A DNA stretch of 64,000 nt. It comes from Haematobia irritans (Eukaryota; Arthropoda; Insecta; Diptera; Muscidae). This document shows, one piece after another, positions 34,071 to 43,742 of this stretch. Under the pieces are notes generated by a model, which was not told the DNA's origin, made no database searches, and saw only the letters and a list, made by a program, of their open reading frames with translations. How positions within the stretch are numbered: the stretch's first letter is position 1; the number at the start of each line of letters is the position of its first letter. A program made the position numbers and the translations under genes. The stretch spans positions 68,642,891-68,706,890 of the forward strand of contig NC_134398.1 in the NCBI RefSeq assembly GCF_050003625.1. Direction: 5' to 3'.

Positions 34071-35467
34071 TTTAAAGGTGACTCACTTGACTGTGGGGTC
34101 ACCTTCTTATGGCTATTGTTTAATGGAGATGGTGATGTGGACCTTGACCGTTTGCGTCGTGCTTTGCATTCTCGAGCTAGATGTCCCGGCTTATCACAGT
34201 TATAGCATTTGATCCGGGATTTATTTGCCTCTTGCTTCATTTCTTGCATTGCCTGCTTCATGGCCTCTTTTATCGACTCAATAACGGACTTTGATTCATC
34301 ACACTCTGTCTCTACTTTACGTACCTTGTGAATTTGAGGCCGCGCTAGCAATCTCGCAGTCTCCTGTGCAAGTGCGAATGTTACTGTTTCAGCGAATGTA
34401 GCCTTTTGTGACGCATATGTTGCACATTTTATATCTGGGTCTCGAATTCCATTGACGAAGGTTTCAATCTTGATGCGGTCCACAAGAGGATGACTCTCAC
34501 CTGGGTATGTCAAAAGCACTAGCCGCTCAACTTCTGTTGCGAAATCTTGTAGGGTTTCATTCGATTTCTGGATTCTTCCTCTCAATTCCATTCTGAAGAT
34601 GTCCTGCTTGTGCTCTCCACCATACTTGCGTTGAAGTGCCGCTATTACTTCATTATAGTTATTTCTAGAAGCAGCGGGAATGCTTTGTATCACATCAGCA
34701 GCATTGCCCTTTAATGCCAATAGAAGTTCAATTGCTTTATCATCGTCATTCCACAAATTTCTACAAGCAACCATTTCGAATTGGAATTTGAAGACATCAA
34801 ATGACGTTGAGCCATCGAAAACAGGAGTTTTGATTTTTGAGCCCTCGATGACGCGCACTGGACCACCTTTAATTTCCAGCTCTGACATTTTTTTCTCAAG
34901 GTGTAGAAATTTTTCATCGTGAACCACAAATTTCTTATCCAATTCCACAATTTGATTTTCTATATGGTCCACACGTTTCTCCATGCCTTCAGAAATTTGT
35001 TGTAATTTTTCGTTGACCATTCTAGAATTTTCGTCGAATTTTTCTTCCAATTTTCTAGAATTTTCTTCCATTTTTCTAGAATTTGCTTCCATTTGTAGGG
35101 CATTTTCTTTCAGAAATTTTCTAGAATTTTCTTCCATTTTTCTAGAATTTTCTTCCATTTTTCTAGAATTCTCATCCATGATTTTTCTAGAGTTTTCTTC
35201 CATCATTTTGCTTAAAACATTGAGCATTGAGGTGTAATCCACAACACTTGAAGCCACAGATGGATTTTCTACACTGCTGGTATTGACGAGTATTGATTCG
35301 TCAATGTCCTCCTTATAATCAAACTCATGCGTCGCAATGTCCATATTACGCCGTTCAAACTCTTCCAGTAGACGCTTTTGAAGCTGGGCCTTATTGCCTG
35401 TTGTCGGCAGGTCCAGTTTGCTCAATTCCTTTTTTAAGTCTTCCACACGAAGCTCATTAAACTTCAT
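34067..35467 (-). CDS. gag: gypsy Gag with SAP-like domain and heptad coiled coil
   Basis: 466 residues from ATG at 35467, about 40 bases after the 5' LTR. Residues 1-40 (MKFNELRVEDLKKELSKLDL, then TGNKAQLQKRL) fit a SAP domain, a DNA/chromatin-binding helix pair. Residues about 85-190 are a coiled coil built from ENSRKME-like heptads. A capsid-type region follows (FDVFKFQFEMVACRNLW to about residue 390). A CCHC knuckle CYNCDKPGHLARECKA lies near residue 430. Gag forms the particle and packages RNA. A SAP-like motif at the start of a gag is unusual; the second gypsy copy (39094) keeps it. The protein ends exactly at the slippery site. Confidence 0.93.
   Translation of the reverse strand: MKFNELRVEDLKKELSKLDLPTTGNKAQLQKRLLEEFERRNMDIATHEFDYKEDIDESILVNTSSVENPSVASSVVDYTSMLNVLSKMMEENSRKIMDENSRKMEENSRKMEENSRKFLKENALQMEANSRKMEENSRKLEEKFDENSRMVNEKLQQISEGMEKRVDHIENQIVELDKKFVVHDEKFLHLEKKMSELEIKGGPVRVIEGSKIKTPVFDGSTSFDVFKFQFEMVACRNLWNDDDKAIELLLALKGNAADVIQSIPAASRNNYNEVIAALQRKYGGEHKQDIFRMELRGRIQKSNETLQDFATEVERLVLLTYPGESHPLVDRIKIETFVNGIRDPDIKCATYASQKATFAETVTFALAQETARLLARPQIHKVRKVETECDESKSVIESIKEAMKQAMQEMKQEANKSRIKCYNCDKPGHLARECKARRKRSRSTSPSPLNNSHKKVTPQSSESPLN
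34070..34076 (-). promoter_or_regulatory. -1 ribosomal frameshift site TTTAAAC
   Basis: In the gag frame the codons read TTA AAC followed at once by the TAA stop; with the preceding T this is the canonical X XXY YYZ heptamer. The -1 frame downstream has no stop until the end of pol. I did not identify the stimulatory structure with certainty. Confidence 0.85.
35020..35215 (-). repeat. 21-bp repeats encoding the gag heptads
   Basis: TTTTCTAGAATTTTCTTCCA on the plus strand recurs about every 21 bases with variants. Each unit encodes one ENSRKME-type heptad. The second gypsy has fewer and more degraded units at 39355-39470. Confidence 0.85.
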
Positions 35468-35490
35468 TGTAGATTTTTTTTTTCGTTATT

Positions 35491-35505
35491 TCACTTCCGA
35501 CACCA
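35491..35505 (-). other. gypsy primer binding site
   Basis: In element sense TGGTGTCGGAAGTGA begins two bases after the 5' LTR. TGG start and position fit a tRNA 3' end complement. It resembles the leucine-tRNA sites of mdg3-like elements, which is my inference. Confidence 0.7.
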
Positions 35506-35507
35506 AT

Positions 35508-36105
35508 TGTTACGCTTTTATATTTAGGCGTTTTTAATTACCCGACAATTAAAACACAGTTCTTCTAAATAACGACAATCTACAATTTATTTACTATGAC
35601 TTCACACTTTACAATTCGTTCACACTGAAGTTATTCGTTTGACGCTTTAATTAAGACTGACTCGTTAGCAGCATGCGAGCGCTTTTATATATGACGGTGT
35701 GGCAATACGAGAACATTCTGGTAGCACTACAATATTCTGGCAACGCCAGAACATTCTTAGACAATGCTAGAAGGATCTACGACCATTAAGTAATTCGTCT
35801 GGTGGCTGCCAAACACATACACACTCACATAGATATATGCTCGCATTACTACAACAACAATGACAATAGACAATGAGATGAGAATGCAGAATAACAAAGC
35901 AAAGGGGTTGCTATTCTATGAGAGAGTAAGAACTAACATTTCGGTAAGCAAACAAAAGAACATAAAAGAAATTCAGGAAAATACTAGAAAATGAATAGAT
36001 GATTCCAACAAGTGATAGCGAAGTTTTATCGTTACAATTTGAAATTTTAAATTAACGGAAACTAATTTAAATAAACTTATATCTATAATTATCAAATTCG
36101 TAACA
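35508..36105 (-). repeat. gypsy 5' LTR
   Basis: 598 bp, paired with 29877-30474. It carries the promoter described separately. Confidence 0.95.
35656..35691 (-). promoter_or_regulatory. LTR core promoter: TATA box and initiator
   Basis: TATATAAAAG on the minus strand (35682-35691) lies 33 bases before the A of TCAGT (35656-35660), the arthropod initiator consensus. The spacing is right for a pol II core promoter. Confidence 0.65.
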
Positions 36106-37036
36106 ATATTAAACAATGAAGTTGAATAAAAACATACAATGGCTTGTTATTTATTGAGTTATTTCAAGAAAAAATAATCTACACGTATCCAGGCAACAGC
36201 AATTCCTAGTGGTGAGTTAAAAAAATTGATAAGCGATGGCAACACTATACCAGTTTTCGCCAAGGAGTTAGAATAAGTTTTAATTTAGCGACACGCCGCT
36301 AGCCGTCACGGTATTCCGTCGCGGATTTTGGGCTTCCCATAAGAAATACACGTAAATAAGTGTTCGCCTACCGCCTATCGCTATGGTTATATTTACACAC
36401 TATGTTACAGAAGCGAATTTTTTGAAGTTGTATCCTTGTGGCCAAGATACAAAAAGCCCACAAATTTAAAGACGATTTCATTACTTTTGAAGAATTTTTC
36501 ACGATTGGTCTTAGTCCAACATGTGTAATATTTAAGTCAATTCACTTCTGATAAGTTTGTTGACTTTTTGGAAAAGGAAAAAAACTTTATATATAAGAAA
36601 TGCACAAATGCTTTGCTAAGCCTTCGTGTTGTAAGGACATGAAATATTTGGCCTCACGACAATATTTTTTCAATGTACAAAGCAATTCATATCTAATTTT
36701 TTAACTTAGAAATAACATAATAACTTGAAAATATGATAATAACATAATAAATACAAAAACTTTACAACAAGGTGTATTTGCTGCAAAAATGCGCCACATA
36801 TTGGCGGGAGTCATTGTTAAGGCTTAAATTGAGCTTTGATATATGTGGAAAACCTTATTCTGGCAGCAAGGGTTAGATAAAAACGCCGTTCCACATTTCA
36901 ATAGACACATCTCGAAAATAAAAAAAATAACTAAAAATCGCTAAAAGTGTAATGAAAAAAGGTAAATACACTTTGCCCGCTAAACGACTTCAAAAAAGCC
37001 AGATCTAGCGGGAAAATAGCTAAATTGGCAACGCTG

Positions 37037-38047
37037 GTTAGGAACAACACAACCGCGTTCTCAATTCAAGTTTGCAGACTGGTTGGGGTAATTTCAGACG
37101 GACTTTAATTATATTTACACACATCTGAATTGTCAGATTCTGTTTTATGGTAAACGTCAAGGGGATTCTCAATTTTCATGTTAAATACAACAAGGTTTGT
37201 TTCATGCCATTTTAAAGTTTTCAAACTTACAATAGGGCTATCCAGAACACCGTTGAAAGGGTGTTCTATCCAGAACATCTCATCAGTGCGTCGGTGTTGC
37301 CAGATTGCATTTTGATAAAGTGAAGCTTTTTAGATTCACAATATCAATTTATTGTGACTAATTTATCGAATAACATGAAATTCAAAGTGGTACAGTGTCA
37401 TAAATAATCGCAGCAGTAAATATTTATTACTATTTGAGTGAATTCTGTGATTGTTTTAAACAGCTGGATGACAGTGTTGCATATTTTTTGGAAATGTCCT
37501 GGATAAACGAGTAGAGTAAGTACAGCAAATGTGGTGCAGGCTGGTAATGATCAAAGATCTGTTTGATTTTTGCAACTCTTTCTTTGTGCCAGCTGAAAAA
37601 AATCACATTTACTGTGTTCGAATGGTTTATTAATCATATCGTTTTGAGTAAAGGTATATTTTCAATTTATTAAGTTTCGGATGTAAATAAATGACGAGTA
37701 CTAAATAAGCATAAAATGTATGGAATCGCGATATACATTATAGGGTACCACATTTATGAATTCGTGCTTAATGCGTTTTTTAATAAATAAGTAAATATAT
37801 CTAAAATTATGGTTTTCTTATTTTTCGCGTGGATTGCTAACACTAGTAAAATTAATGTGGTAAAATCTTAGCCCCGTTGAAAAAAAAAATGATATTGAAA
37901 AACAAATGGGTATACCACATTAGCAGCACTTACCCTACTCTGTTTTCTTTTAGCCCGTGACTGCTTAGGGTATCCAGTGCTAAGGCGGCATGTGATATGT
38001 TGTGGATGGGTCCAAACAACATTTGTAATGAAATATTTAATGGTATT
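37037..38047. other. Unassigned intronic stretch
   Basis: No coding frame and no clear element ends. TATCCAGAACA occurs twice near 37237 and 37268. The rest is AT-rich. Confidence 0.4.
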
Positions 38048-38540
38048 ATACTGTTACGAATTAGATATTTCCAGATTTAAGTTTATTTAAATTAGTTTCC
38101 GTTAATTTAAAATTTCGAATTGTAACAATTAGATTATCATCATCTCCTTATTTTTTTTTACTTTTATTTTTTTACTTTCCTAAACATCTTTTGTGTTCTT
38201 AGTTTCTCAATCGTTCATTGTAAAGTAACCCCTTATTGCTTATTGCTTATTGTTATTGTTGTAGTCATATGAACATAATAATCTGCAGATAAATTACGAG
38301 ATACTTGATGGCTGAGCATAATCAGATATGCAAGTGCGACATCTGTCAGATACTAGTAGAATAGTCTAGATGGTTGTAAGCAAGACTATGAAGATATAAA
38401 TGTGCGATATCTGTTAGATAAATATGTGCGACATCTAGATTGTTCTAGATGATTGTAGGCCAGACTGGTGAGAATGTTCGACACCGTTATACAGTACTAT
38501 TTAAAGAGCTGACGGAGGGAGCTGTCAAGTCAGTTGTAAT

Positions 38541-38905
38541 CAAACACAATAAACTTTAGAAAGATAGGAAATTGGCTTGCGTCGTACCAAATGTTGCATT
38601 TACCATGTTAGTTCCATACATGTTTGTAATGTTTTTATTTGTTTTTCGTTTTTATTTTTTAAATGAAAGACTTAATTTTCTTAATGAAACAATGTTAAAT
38701 TTTAGGCAACAACAAAAAAATTACATTTTCCCCTTTATGGAAATTTATTTCGTGCACTTAATTTTTTTATTTGCATTTTAATGCTATTTCAATATTTGTC
38801 GTATACGCGTTTGGTTCGATAAACGAAAAGTATGAAACTAACACCGTAAATGGTTTGATCTCCTCAGTAGCCAATTTCCTATCTTCCTAAAGTTTATTGT
38901 CTTTG
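38541..38905. repeat. hAT-type MITE inside the gypsy 5' LTR
   Basis: The long inverted ends are CAAACACAATAAACTTTAG and CTAAAGTTTATTGTCTTTG, continuing about 36 bp. The 8-bp duplication GTTGTAAT lies at 38533-38540 and 38906-38913. The 3' LTR (about 42381-42400) has the uninterrupted sequence. Non-coding. Confidence 0.9.
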
Positions 38906-39093
38906 GTTGTAATCAAGAGCTCGAGTTGTTAAGTAGTCGGAGTGCTAAGTGAAACCTATCAGTGAAGCAAGTAAATTTTAGATTGTCGTTATTTGAAATA
39001 AACAGTGTTTTTTTTATTATCGGGTTATTAAACACCTCTCAATATAAAAACGTAACAATAGGTGTCGGAAGTGAAATAACGAAAAAAACTACA

Positions 39094-40400
39094 ATGAAGT
39101 TTAATGAGCTTCGAGTGGAAGACTTTAGGAAGGAATTGAGCAAAATGAAGTTGCCGACTACAGGAAATAAGGCTGAATTACAAAAGCGACTACTGGAGGA
39201 GTTTGAGCGGCGCAGTATTAATATCGAAACACATGAGTTTGGTTATAAGGAAGATCTTGACGAATCAGTAGTTGACAGCACCTTGGAAACTCCATCGGTG
39301 GCTTCAAGTGTGGTTGATTACACATCGATAGTCAATATATTCTAGAAAACTTATGGAAGAAAATTCTCTAAAAATGGAAGAGAATTCGTGAAGACTTTTG
39401 GAAGAGAATTCTAAAATAATTATTGAGGAAAACTCCAAAAAGATGGACGAAAATTCTAGAATTCTAAATGAGAATCTTCAACAAATTGCTGAAGGCATGG
39501 AGAAACGTGTGGACCATATCGAAAGCCAAATTGGGGAGAAAATTCTTTCTGTGGATGAGAAAATTATGGTTCATGATGAGAAGTTTCTACACATCGAAAA
39601 AAATGTCAGAGCTGGAAATTAAAGGTGGTCCAGTGCGCGTTATCGAGGGCTCGAAAACTAAACCTCCTGTTTTCGATGGCTCAACTTCATTTGATGTATT
39701 CAAATTCCAATTCGAAGTGGTTGCTTGTAGAAATTTGTGGAATGGCGATGACAAAGTAATTGAACTTCTATTGGCATTGAAGGGCAATGCCGCTGATGTA
39801 ATACAAAGCATTCCCCCTGCCGCTAGAAATAAATATAATGAAGTAATAGCGGCACTACAACGCAAGTACGGTGGAGAACATAATCAACACATCTTCAGAA
39901 TGGAATTAAGAGGAAGAGTCCAGAAATCAAATGAGAGACAAAAGACAGAAGTTGAGTGGTTGGTGCTATTGACATACCCTGGAGAGAATCATCGTCTTAT
40001 AGATCGTATCAAGATTGAGACTTTTGTGAATGGCATTCGAGACCCTGAGATAAAATGTGCAACATATGCCGCACAAAAAGCTACATTCACAGAAACAGTA
40101 ACTTTTGTACTTGTACAAGAGACTGCGAGAGTGCTGGCACAGCCACAAATGCAGAATGTATGTAAGGTGGAGACCGATTGTGAAGAATCGAAATCCGTGA
40201 TTGAGTTGGTAAAAGAGGCTCTGAGGCAGATAATGCAAGACATGAAGCAGCAGGCAAATAAATCTATAATAAAATGCTATAACTGTGATAAGACTGGACA
40301 TCTTTCCCGGGAATGTAAAGCGTGGCGTAAATCGCTTTACAGACTATCAGTTATTCCGGACGACAGTGCTCGTGTCGAACATATCCCATATATTGTGCAC
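39094..40400 (+). pseudogene. Decayed gypsy gag
   Basis: It starts with the same SAP-like N-terminus (MKFNELRVEDFRKELSKMKL), then a stop at about 39343 and frame changes through the heptad region. The capsid part is recovered from about 39607 (MSELEIKGGPVRVIEGSK) to the CCHC knuckle CYNCDKTGHLSRECKA near 40275-40320. A 237-bp palindromic MITE is inserted at 40333. Gag is broken in at least three places. Confidence 0.85.
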
Positions 40401-40569
40401 ATTATAAGTTAAGTCCGAAGGCATAATCGATACTGCTGCATGTCTATGGGTTCGTAACACATTAACCGATTATTTAGTCATCGCCGACAAGTCGTATCGA
40501 TGCGACACACTGTAAGATTCTTTAAAAACACCGACATTCCGTCCGGAATAACTGATAGTCTGTAAAGCG
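40333..40569. repeat. 237-bp MITE with about 30-bp inverted repeats
   Basis: CGCTTTACAGACTATCAGTT at the left and its near-exact complement AACTGATAGTCTGTAAAGCG at the right, extending to CCGGACG. It is less AT-rich than its surroundings. The target duplication is unclear. Confidence 0.8.
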
Positions 40570-40774
40570 CATAAACCATCGGGGCCAATTTCGCCATCCC
40601 CATTAAACGATAATCATAAGAAGGCGACAACAAAGCCAAGCCACTCAAATTTAAATTTTGGGGATAATAGAAAAGGTGGCAAACAAGTTGTTGATCAAGC
40701 CTTGACACGACGGAGACAGTTGTAAATGTCAGGCAGTTACACATCGAATCTGGCACAGACTGGTTAATAGAGCA

Positions 40775-41880
40775 AAAGAAGAAAACAAGAATCTCAGCAA
40801 GAAAGACGTCGCAGCCGAAAGTCCACTTATGAAATCATTTTGGGCTCAATGGGACAGTCTATGTCTGGTCAATGGAATCCTGCACGTAAATGGGAAAGTG
40901 AAGATGACAAGAATAGCCGGAACTTGATAATCGTACCAGATTCCAAGATAAAGGATGTCTTGACGGAAGTAGAGGTCTTATGCAAGAGTATAGAGCAGGA
41001 GTCCCATTGGAAAGAATAGCAATGGACGTTGCAGGCCCTTTCCCATAAAGTGATTCTGGAAACCGATATGTCCTTGTGGTCATGGACTACTTCAGCACGT
41101 GGCTAGAAGTTTATGCAATTCCAAACCAAGAGGCAAAGACGATTGTGGATGTTGTCAACAGAAACTGGATATGTCGGTACGGGGTGCCGTCCGAGATACA
41201 CTCAGACCAAGGAAGAAATTTTGAATCAGCCATATTCAAAGAGATGTGTGTCCCCCTTGGTATCAAAAAAACAAGGACTACGCCATCGCATCCACAGTCT
41301 GATGGCATGGTAGAAAGGTTTAATCGCACTCTGGAAGAACATCTTTGAAAGGTGGTGGACAGCGGCCAACGAGACTGGGCGTGCATATACCACAGGTTTT
41401 GCTGTCCTATAGATCAGCCATACATGATTCTACGTTACGAACAGCGGCCAAGGTTCTATTCGGAACTGAATTGAAGTTGCCTGGAGATTTGATATTCGGC
41501 GCTCAATGAGCTCGCCATGGAAGAAAACTGTAACGACATACCAAACACATTTGGTAAAGTTCACGAATCTGTGCGCAACAAAATAAAACTGGTCAGCAAC
41601 AGGATGAAGGCGAGATACGATCGTGCAGCGAATTCTGAAGGCTTTCAAGAAGAACAATTGGTTCTACTGTTCAACCCGCAACGAAAGAAAGGATTGTGCC
41701 CTAAACTTCAAACACAGTGGGAAGGCCCATATAAAGTCATCATAGGCCCATATAAAGTCATCATAGAAAATCAATGATGTGGTATATCGCATTCAGAAGG
41801 ATGACAGCCCAAGGTCAAAGATGAAAGTTGGTCACCTGGAACGTTTGGCTCCTTACGGAACGGATTCTGAGCCTATTCGG
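40775..41880 (+). pseudogene. Decayed gypsy pol, integrase part only
   Basis: Fragments match the intact Pol: AESPLMKSFWAQWDSL near 40818, then after deletions the integrase core 41076-41348 (DQGRNFESAIFKEMC, MVERFNRTLEEHL then a stop). The tail 41517-41777 includes KLQTQWEGPYKVI. A 21-bp unit GGCCCATATAAAGTCATCAT is duplicated at 41726-41767. Multiple stops and shifts make it inactive. Confidence 0.85.
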
Positions 41881-42929
41881 GACGAACAGGCTTAAGCGGG
41901 AGGCAGTGTTACGGATTAGATATTTCCAGATTTAAGTTTATTTAAATTAGTTTCCGTTAATTTAAAATTTCAATTTGTAACGATTAGATTACGTCATCAC
42001 TTGTCAAAATCATCTCTTTATTTTCTAGTACTTTCCTAAGCATCTTTTGTGTTCTTAGTTTCTCAATCGTTCATTGTAAAGTAACCCCTTATTGTTATTG
42101 TTGTAGTAATATGAACATAATCATCTGCAGATAAATTACGAGATACTTGATGGGTGAGCATAATCAGATATGCAAGTGCGACATCTGCCAGATACTAGTA
42201 GAATAGTCTAGATGGTTGTAAGCAAGACTATGAAGATAACCAGTTGAATAAGTGCGATATCTCTTAGATAAATATGTGCGACATCTAGATTGTTCTAGAT
42301 GATTGTAGGCCAGACTAGCGAGAATGTTCGATATCGTTATACAGTACAATTTAAAGAGCTGACAGAGGGAGCTGTCAAGTCAGTTGTAATCAAGAGCTCG
42401 AGTTGTTAAGTAGTCGGAGTGCTAAGTGAAACCTGTCAGTGAAGCAAATAAATTGTAGATTGTCGTTATTTGAAAAGAACTGTGTTTTTATTATCGGGTT
42501 ATTAAACACGCCTCAATATAAAAACGTAACAATACAATTTAAATTGATTCATTTCTTCGTTTCGTTTTGCGTTTCATTACTACAATATGAGATGGTAAAA
42601 TGTAGTTTTTAAAATTTTAACATCAAACTTAGATTTAACTATAAATCAGTGTATTAGACTACTATGTTGCCATGTCGTCAAATTTGAAGTCAAACTCGAT
42701 AAAGGATAAAATGTTCAGATTTCATACAAGTGGAAATCGCAACTATAGACTTTTAGCAGCAAATCTTCTAATAAAAAAATTGCAAATGCGTGCTATTACA
42801 GCAAATATACTGCTACATTATTTCTGTATGTGTAGGTTATGCTTTACTCAGTTCTTCAATATCATTTGCATTTGAAGTTTGTTTGCTGTATCCAACATAT
42901 TTTATATCGTTCTCTTTTTATATTTGCAG

Positions 42930-42988
42930 TAAATTGGCTTCTTTTGATGGGAAAAAGGCAATCCGTGGGGGAATACCGTTTGTATTCC
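42930..42988 (+). CDS. Glucose-6-phosphate 1-epimerase-like gene, exon
   Basis: 59-nt exon after TTTGCAG and before GTAAGT. With the preceding exon it reads V-SKLASFDGKKAIRGGIPFVF and ends with the first C of a Pro codon. KAIRGGIPFVFPQFG is the signature loop of the epimerase family and contains an Arg that binds the phosphate in characterised members. Its upstream partner is 33 kb away. Bases 42536-42929 before it hold no recognisable element. Confidence 0.9.
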
Positions 42989-43109
42989 GTAAGTATAAAT
43001 GATATGTATTATTTTATCCTAGTTAATATATGTAATAGATATGTATATCTATTATTATATAGAGTTGAACTATTAATTATTAATAATCATAATAATTCTA
43101 TAAATATAG

Positions 43110-43266
43110 CTCAATTTGGTCCCTGGTCCTTTGGGGCTCAACACGGATTTGCTCGTATCACACGATGGAATTTAGAAAGACCACCGGAAAGGCTACACAA
43201 CGGAGATGTCGAAGCAATATTTTCATTAATGGATAATGAATTTACAAGATCAATGTGGAATTATCA
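43110..43266 (+). CDS. Glucose-6-phosphate 1-epimerase-like gene, exon
   Basis: 157-nt exon after AAATATAG, before GTATGT. It encodes PQFGPWSFGAQHGFARITRW through FTRSMWNY. The FGPWSFGAQHGFAR stretch with its His and Arg is strongly conserved in hexose-6-phosphate mutarotases. It ends with CA, completed to Gln by the next exon. The 121-bp intron before it and the 269-bp intron after it are free of recognisable elements. Confidence 0.92.
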
Positions 43267-43535
43267 GTATGTACCCTGATAGTGTAGAATTTGTATAGTT
43301 TTATGAATTTGGTAACAAATGGTACCATTGTGGGCAAAAAGCAAGCCGAATTTTCAGTTTGAAAATCTCGGAAAGACAAAAGTCTATTTGTCGAAATTTA
43401 TTATAATATCGATTTTCCGAAATTCGAAATGCGTAGCGAAATAATTGCGAAGTTCGACCCATATTTTTCCATATGTAGTACCGGTCATTAACATATTTTT
43501 TTTAATTTTACAAACATATTGTAAATTTCTCATAG

Positions 43536-43716
43536 ATTTCGGATTACGTATCGCCTAATATTACGTGAAAAAGAACTACATTTTCATATAGGAGTTTATA
43601 ATCCCAGCAAGGAGTTGACAATGACATTCAATTTACTGCTACATACTTATCTCAAAGTTCCTGATGTCAGACGTTGCCAAATAACTGGTTTACATGGTTG
43701 TACCTTTATGGATAAG
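43536..43716 (+). CDS. Glucose-6-phosphate 1-epimerase-like gene, exon
   Basis: 181-nt exon after TTTCTCATAG, before GTAATG. It encodes FRITYRLILREKELHFHIGV, YNPSKELTMTFNLLLHTYLK and ITGLHGCTFMDK. The His in LLHTYL corresponds to the proposed catalytic His of the family (inferred by position). The exon ends in phase 0. Confidence 0.93.
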
Positions 43717-43742
43717 GTAATGTAAATGCAAGCCTCGTGAAC

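Larger units (their letters stand above)
29877..36105 (-). mobile_element. Ty3/gypsy LTR retrotransposon, apparently complete
   Basis: Two 598-bp LTRs (TGTTACG..CGTAACA) differ at two bases that I could find. They are flanked by the 4-bp duplication ATAT (29873-29876, 36106-36109). The minus-strand order is LTR, primer site, gag, pol (protease, reverse transcriptase, RNase H, integrase), polypurine tract, LTR. There is no envelope frame. All domains are intact, so it may be a recent and possibly competent insertion. Confidence 0.95.
29737..36403. mobile_element. Small TIR element (about 0.4 kb) holding the gypsy
   Basis: A 38-bp inverted repeat beginning GTGTGTAAATATAACCATAG occurs at 29737 and, reversed, ends at 36403 (second half CGATAGGCGGTAGGCGAA). 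Without the gypsy it is about 440 bp and non-coding. It sits inside ACAT copy 4. Superfamily unknown. Confidence 0.7.
29338..36430 (-). mobile_element. ACAT element copy 4, reversed, internally deleted
   Basis: The plus strand starts CACGGACGAAAAAGAC (reverse of the copy 3 right end) and ends GTTACAGAAGCGAATTTTTTG (reverse of its left end). TA lies on both sides. Only about 0.4 kb of ACAT sequence remains around its own insert, and both tRNA-like modules are gone. Confidence 0.65.
29103..36675 (+). repeat. M1 MITE in hAT copy 2, split by ACAT copy 4
   Basis: Left part 29103-29337 (CACTGAAAAATAGC, TACCCGAATCCAAAGAC). Right part 36433-36675 (CAAGATACAAAAAGCCC to TTTTTTCAATG). The position within the hAT equals that of the M1 at 4348. 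Confidence 0.6.
28040..37036 (+). mobile_element. hAT-type element copy 2 (5' end lost, heavily nested)
   Basis: Segments 28040-28342, 28758-29102 and 36676-37036 align with hAT copy 1 (1280-1390, 1500-1720 and 4816-5207). The right terminus GGCAACGCTG is kept at 37036, but no CAGCGTTG start is found. It contains an L MITE and a split M1 MITE that holds ACAT copy 4, a TIR element and the gypsy. Confidence 0.7.
38052..42531 (+). mobile_element. Second Ty3/gypsy element, decayed, opposite orientation
   Basis: The LTRs are 38052-39057 (1006 bp because of a MITE) and 41907-42531 (625 bp), both TGTTACG..CGTAACA. The 4-bp duplication ATAC lies at 38048-38051 and 42532-42535. The primer site reads AGGTGTCGGAAGTGA (first base changed). 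The polypurine tract AAGCGGGAGGCAG precedes the 3' LTR. It is related to the minus-strand gypsy but a different subfamily by LTR. Protease, reverse transcriptase and RNase H are deleted. Confidence 0.92.

Noticed and set aside
42672..42875. A 67-residue frame starting MSSNLKSNSIKDK just upstream of an epimerase exon, as the gene's N-terminus
   Set aside because: It shows no similarity to the expected N-terminus, and the correct preceding residues are encoded at 9583-9634 in matching phase.
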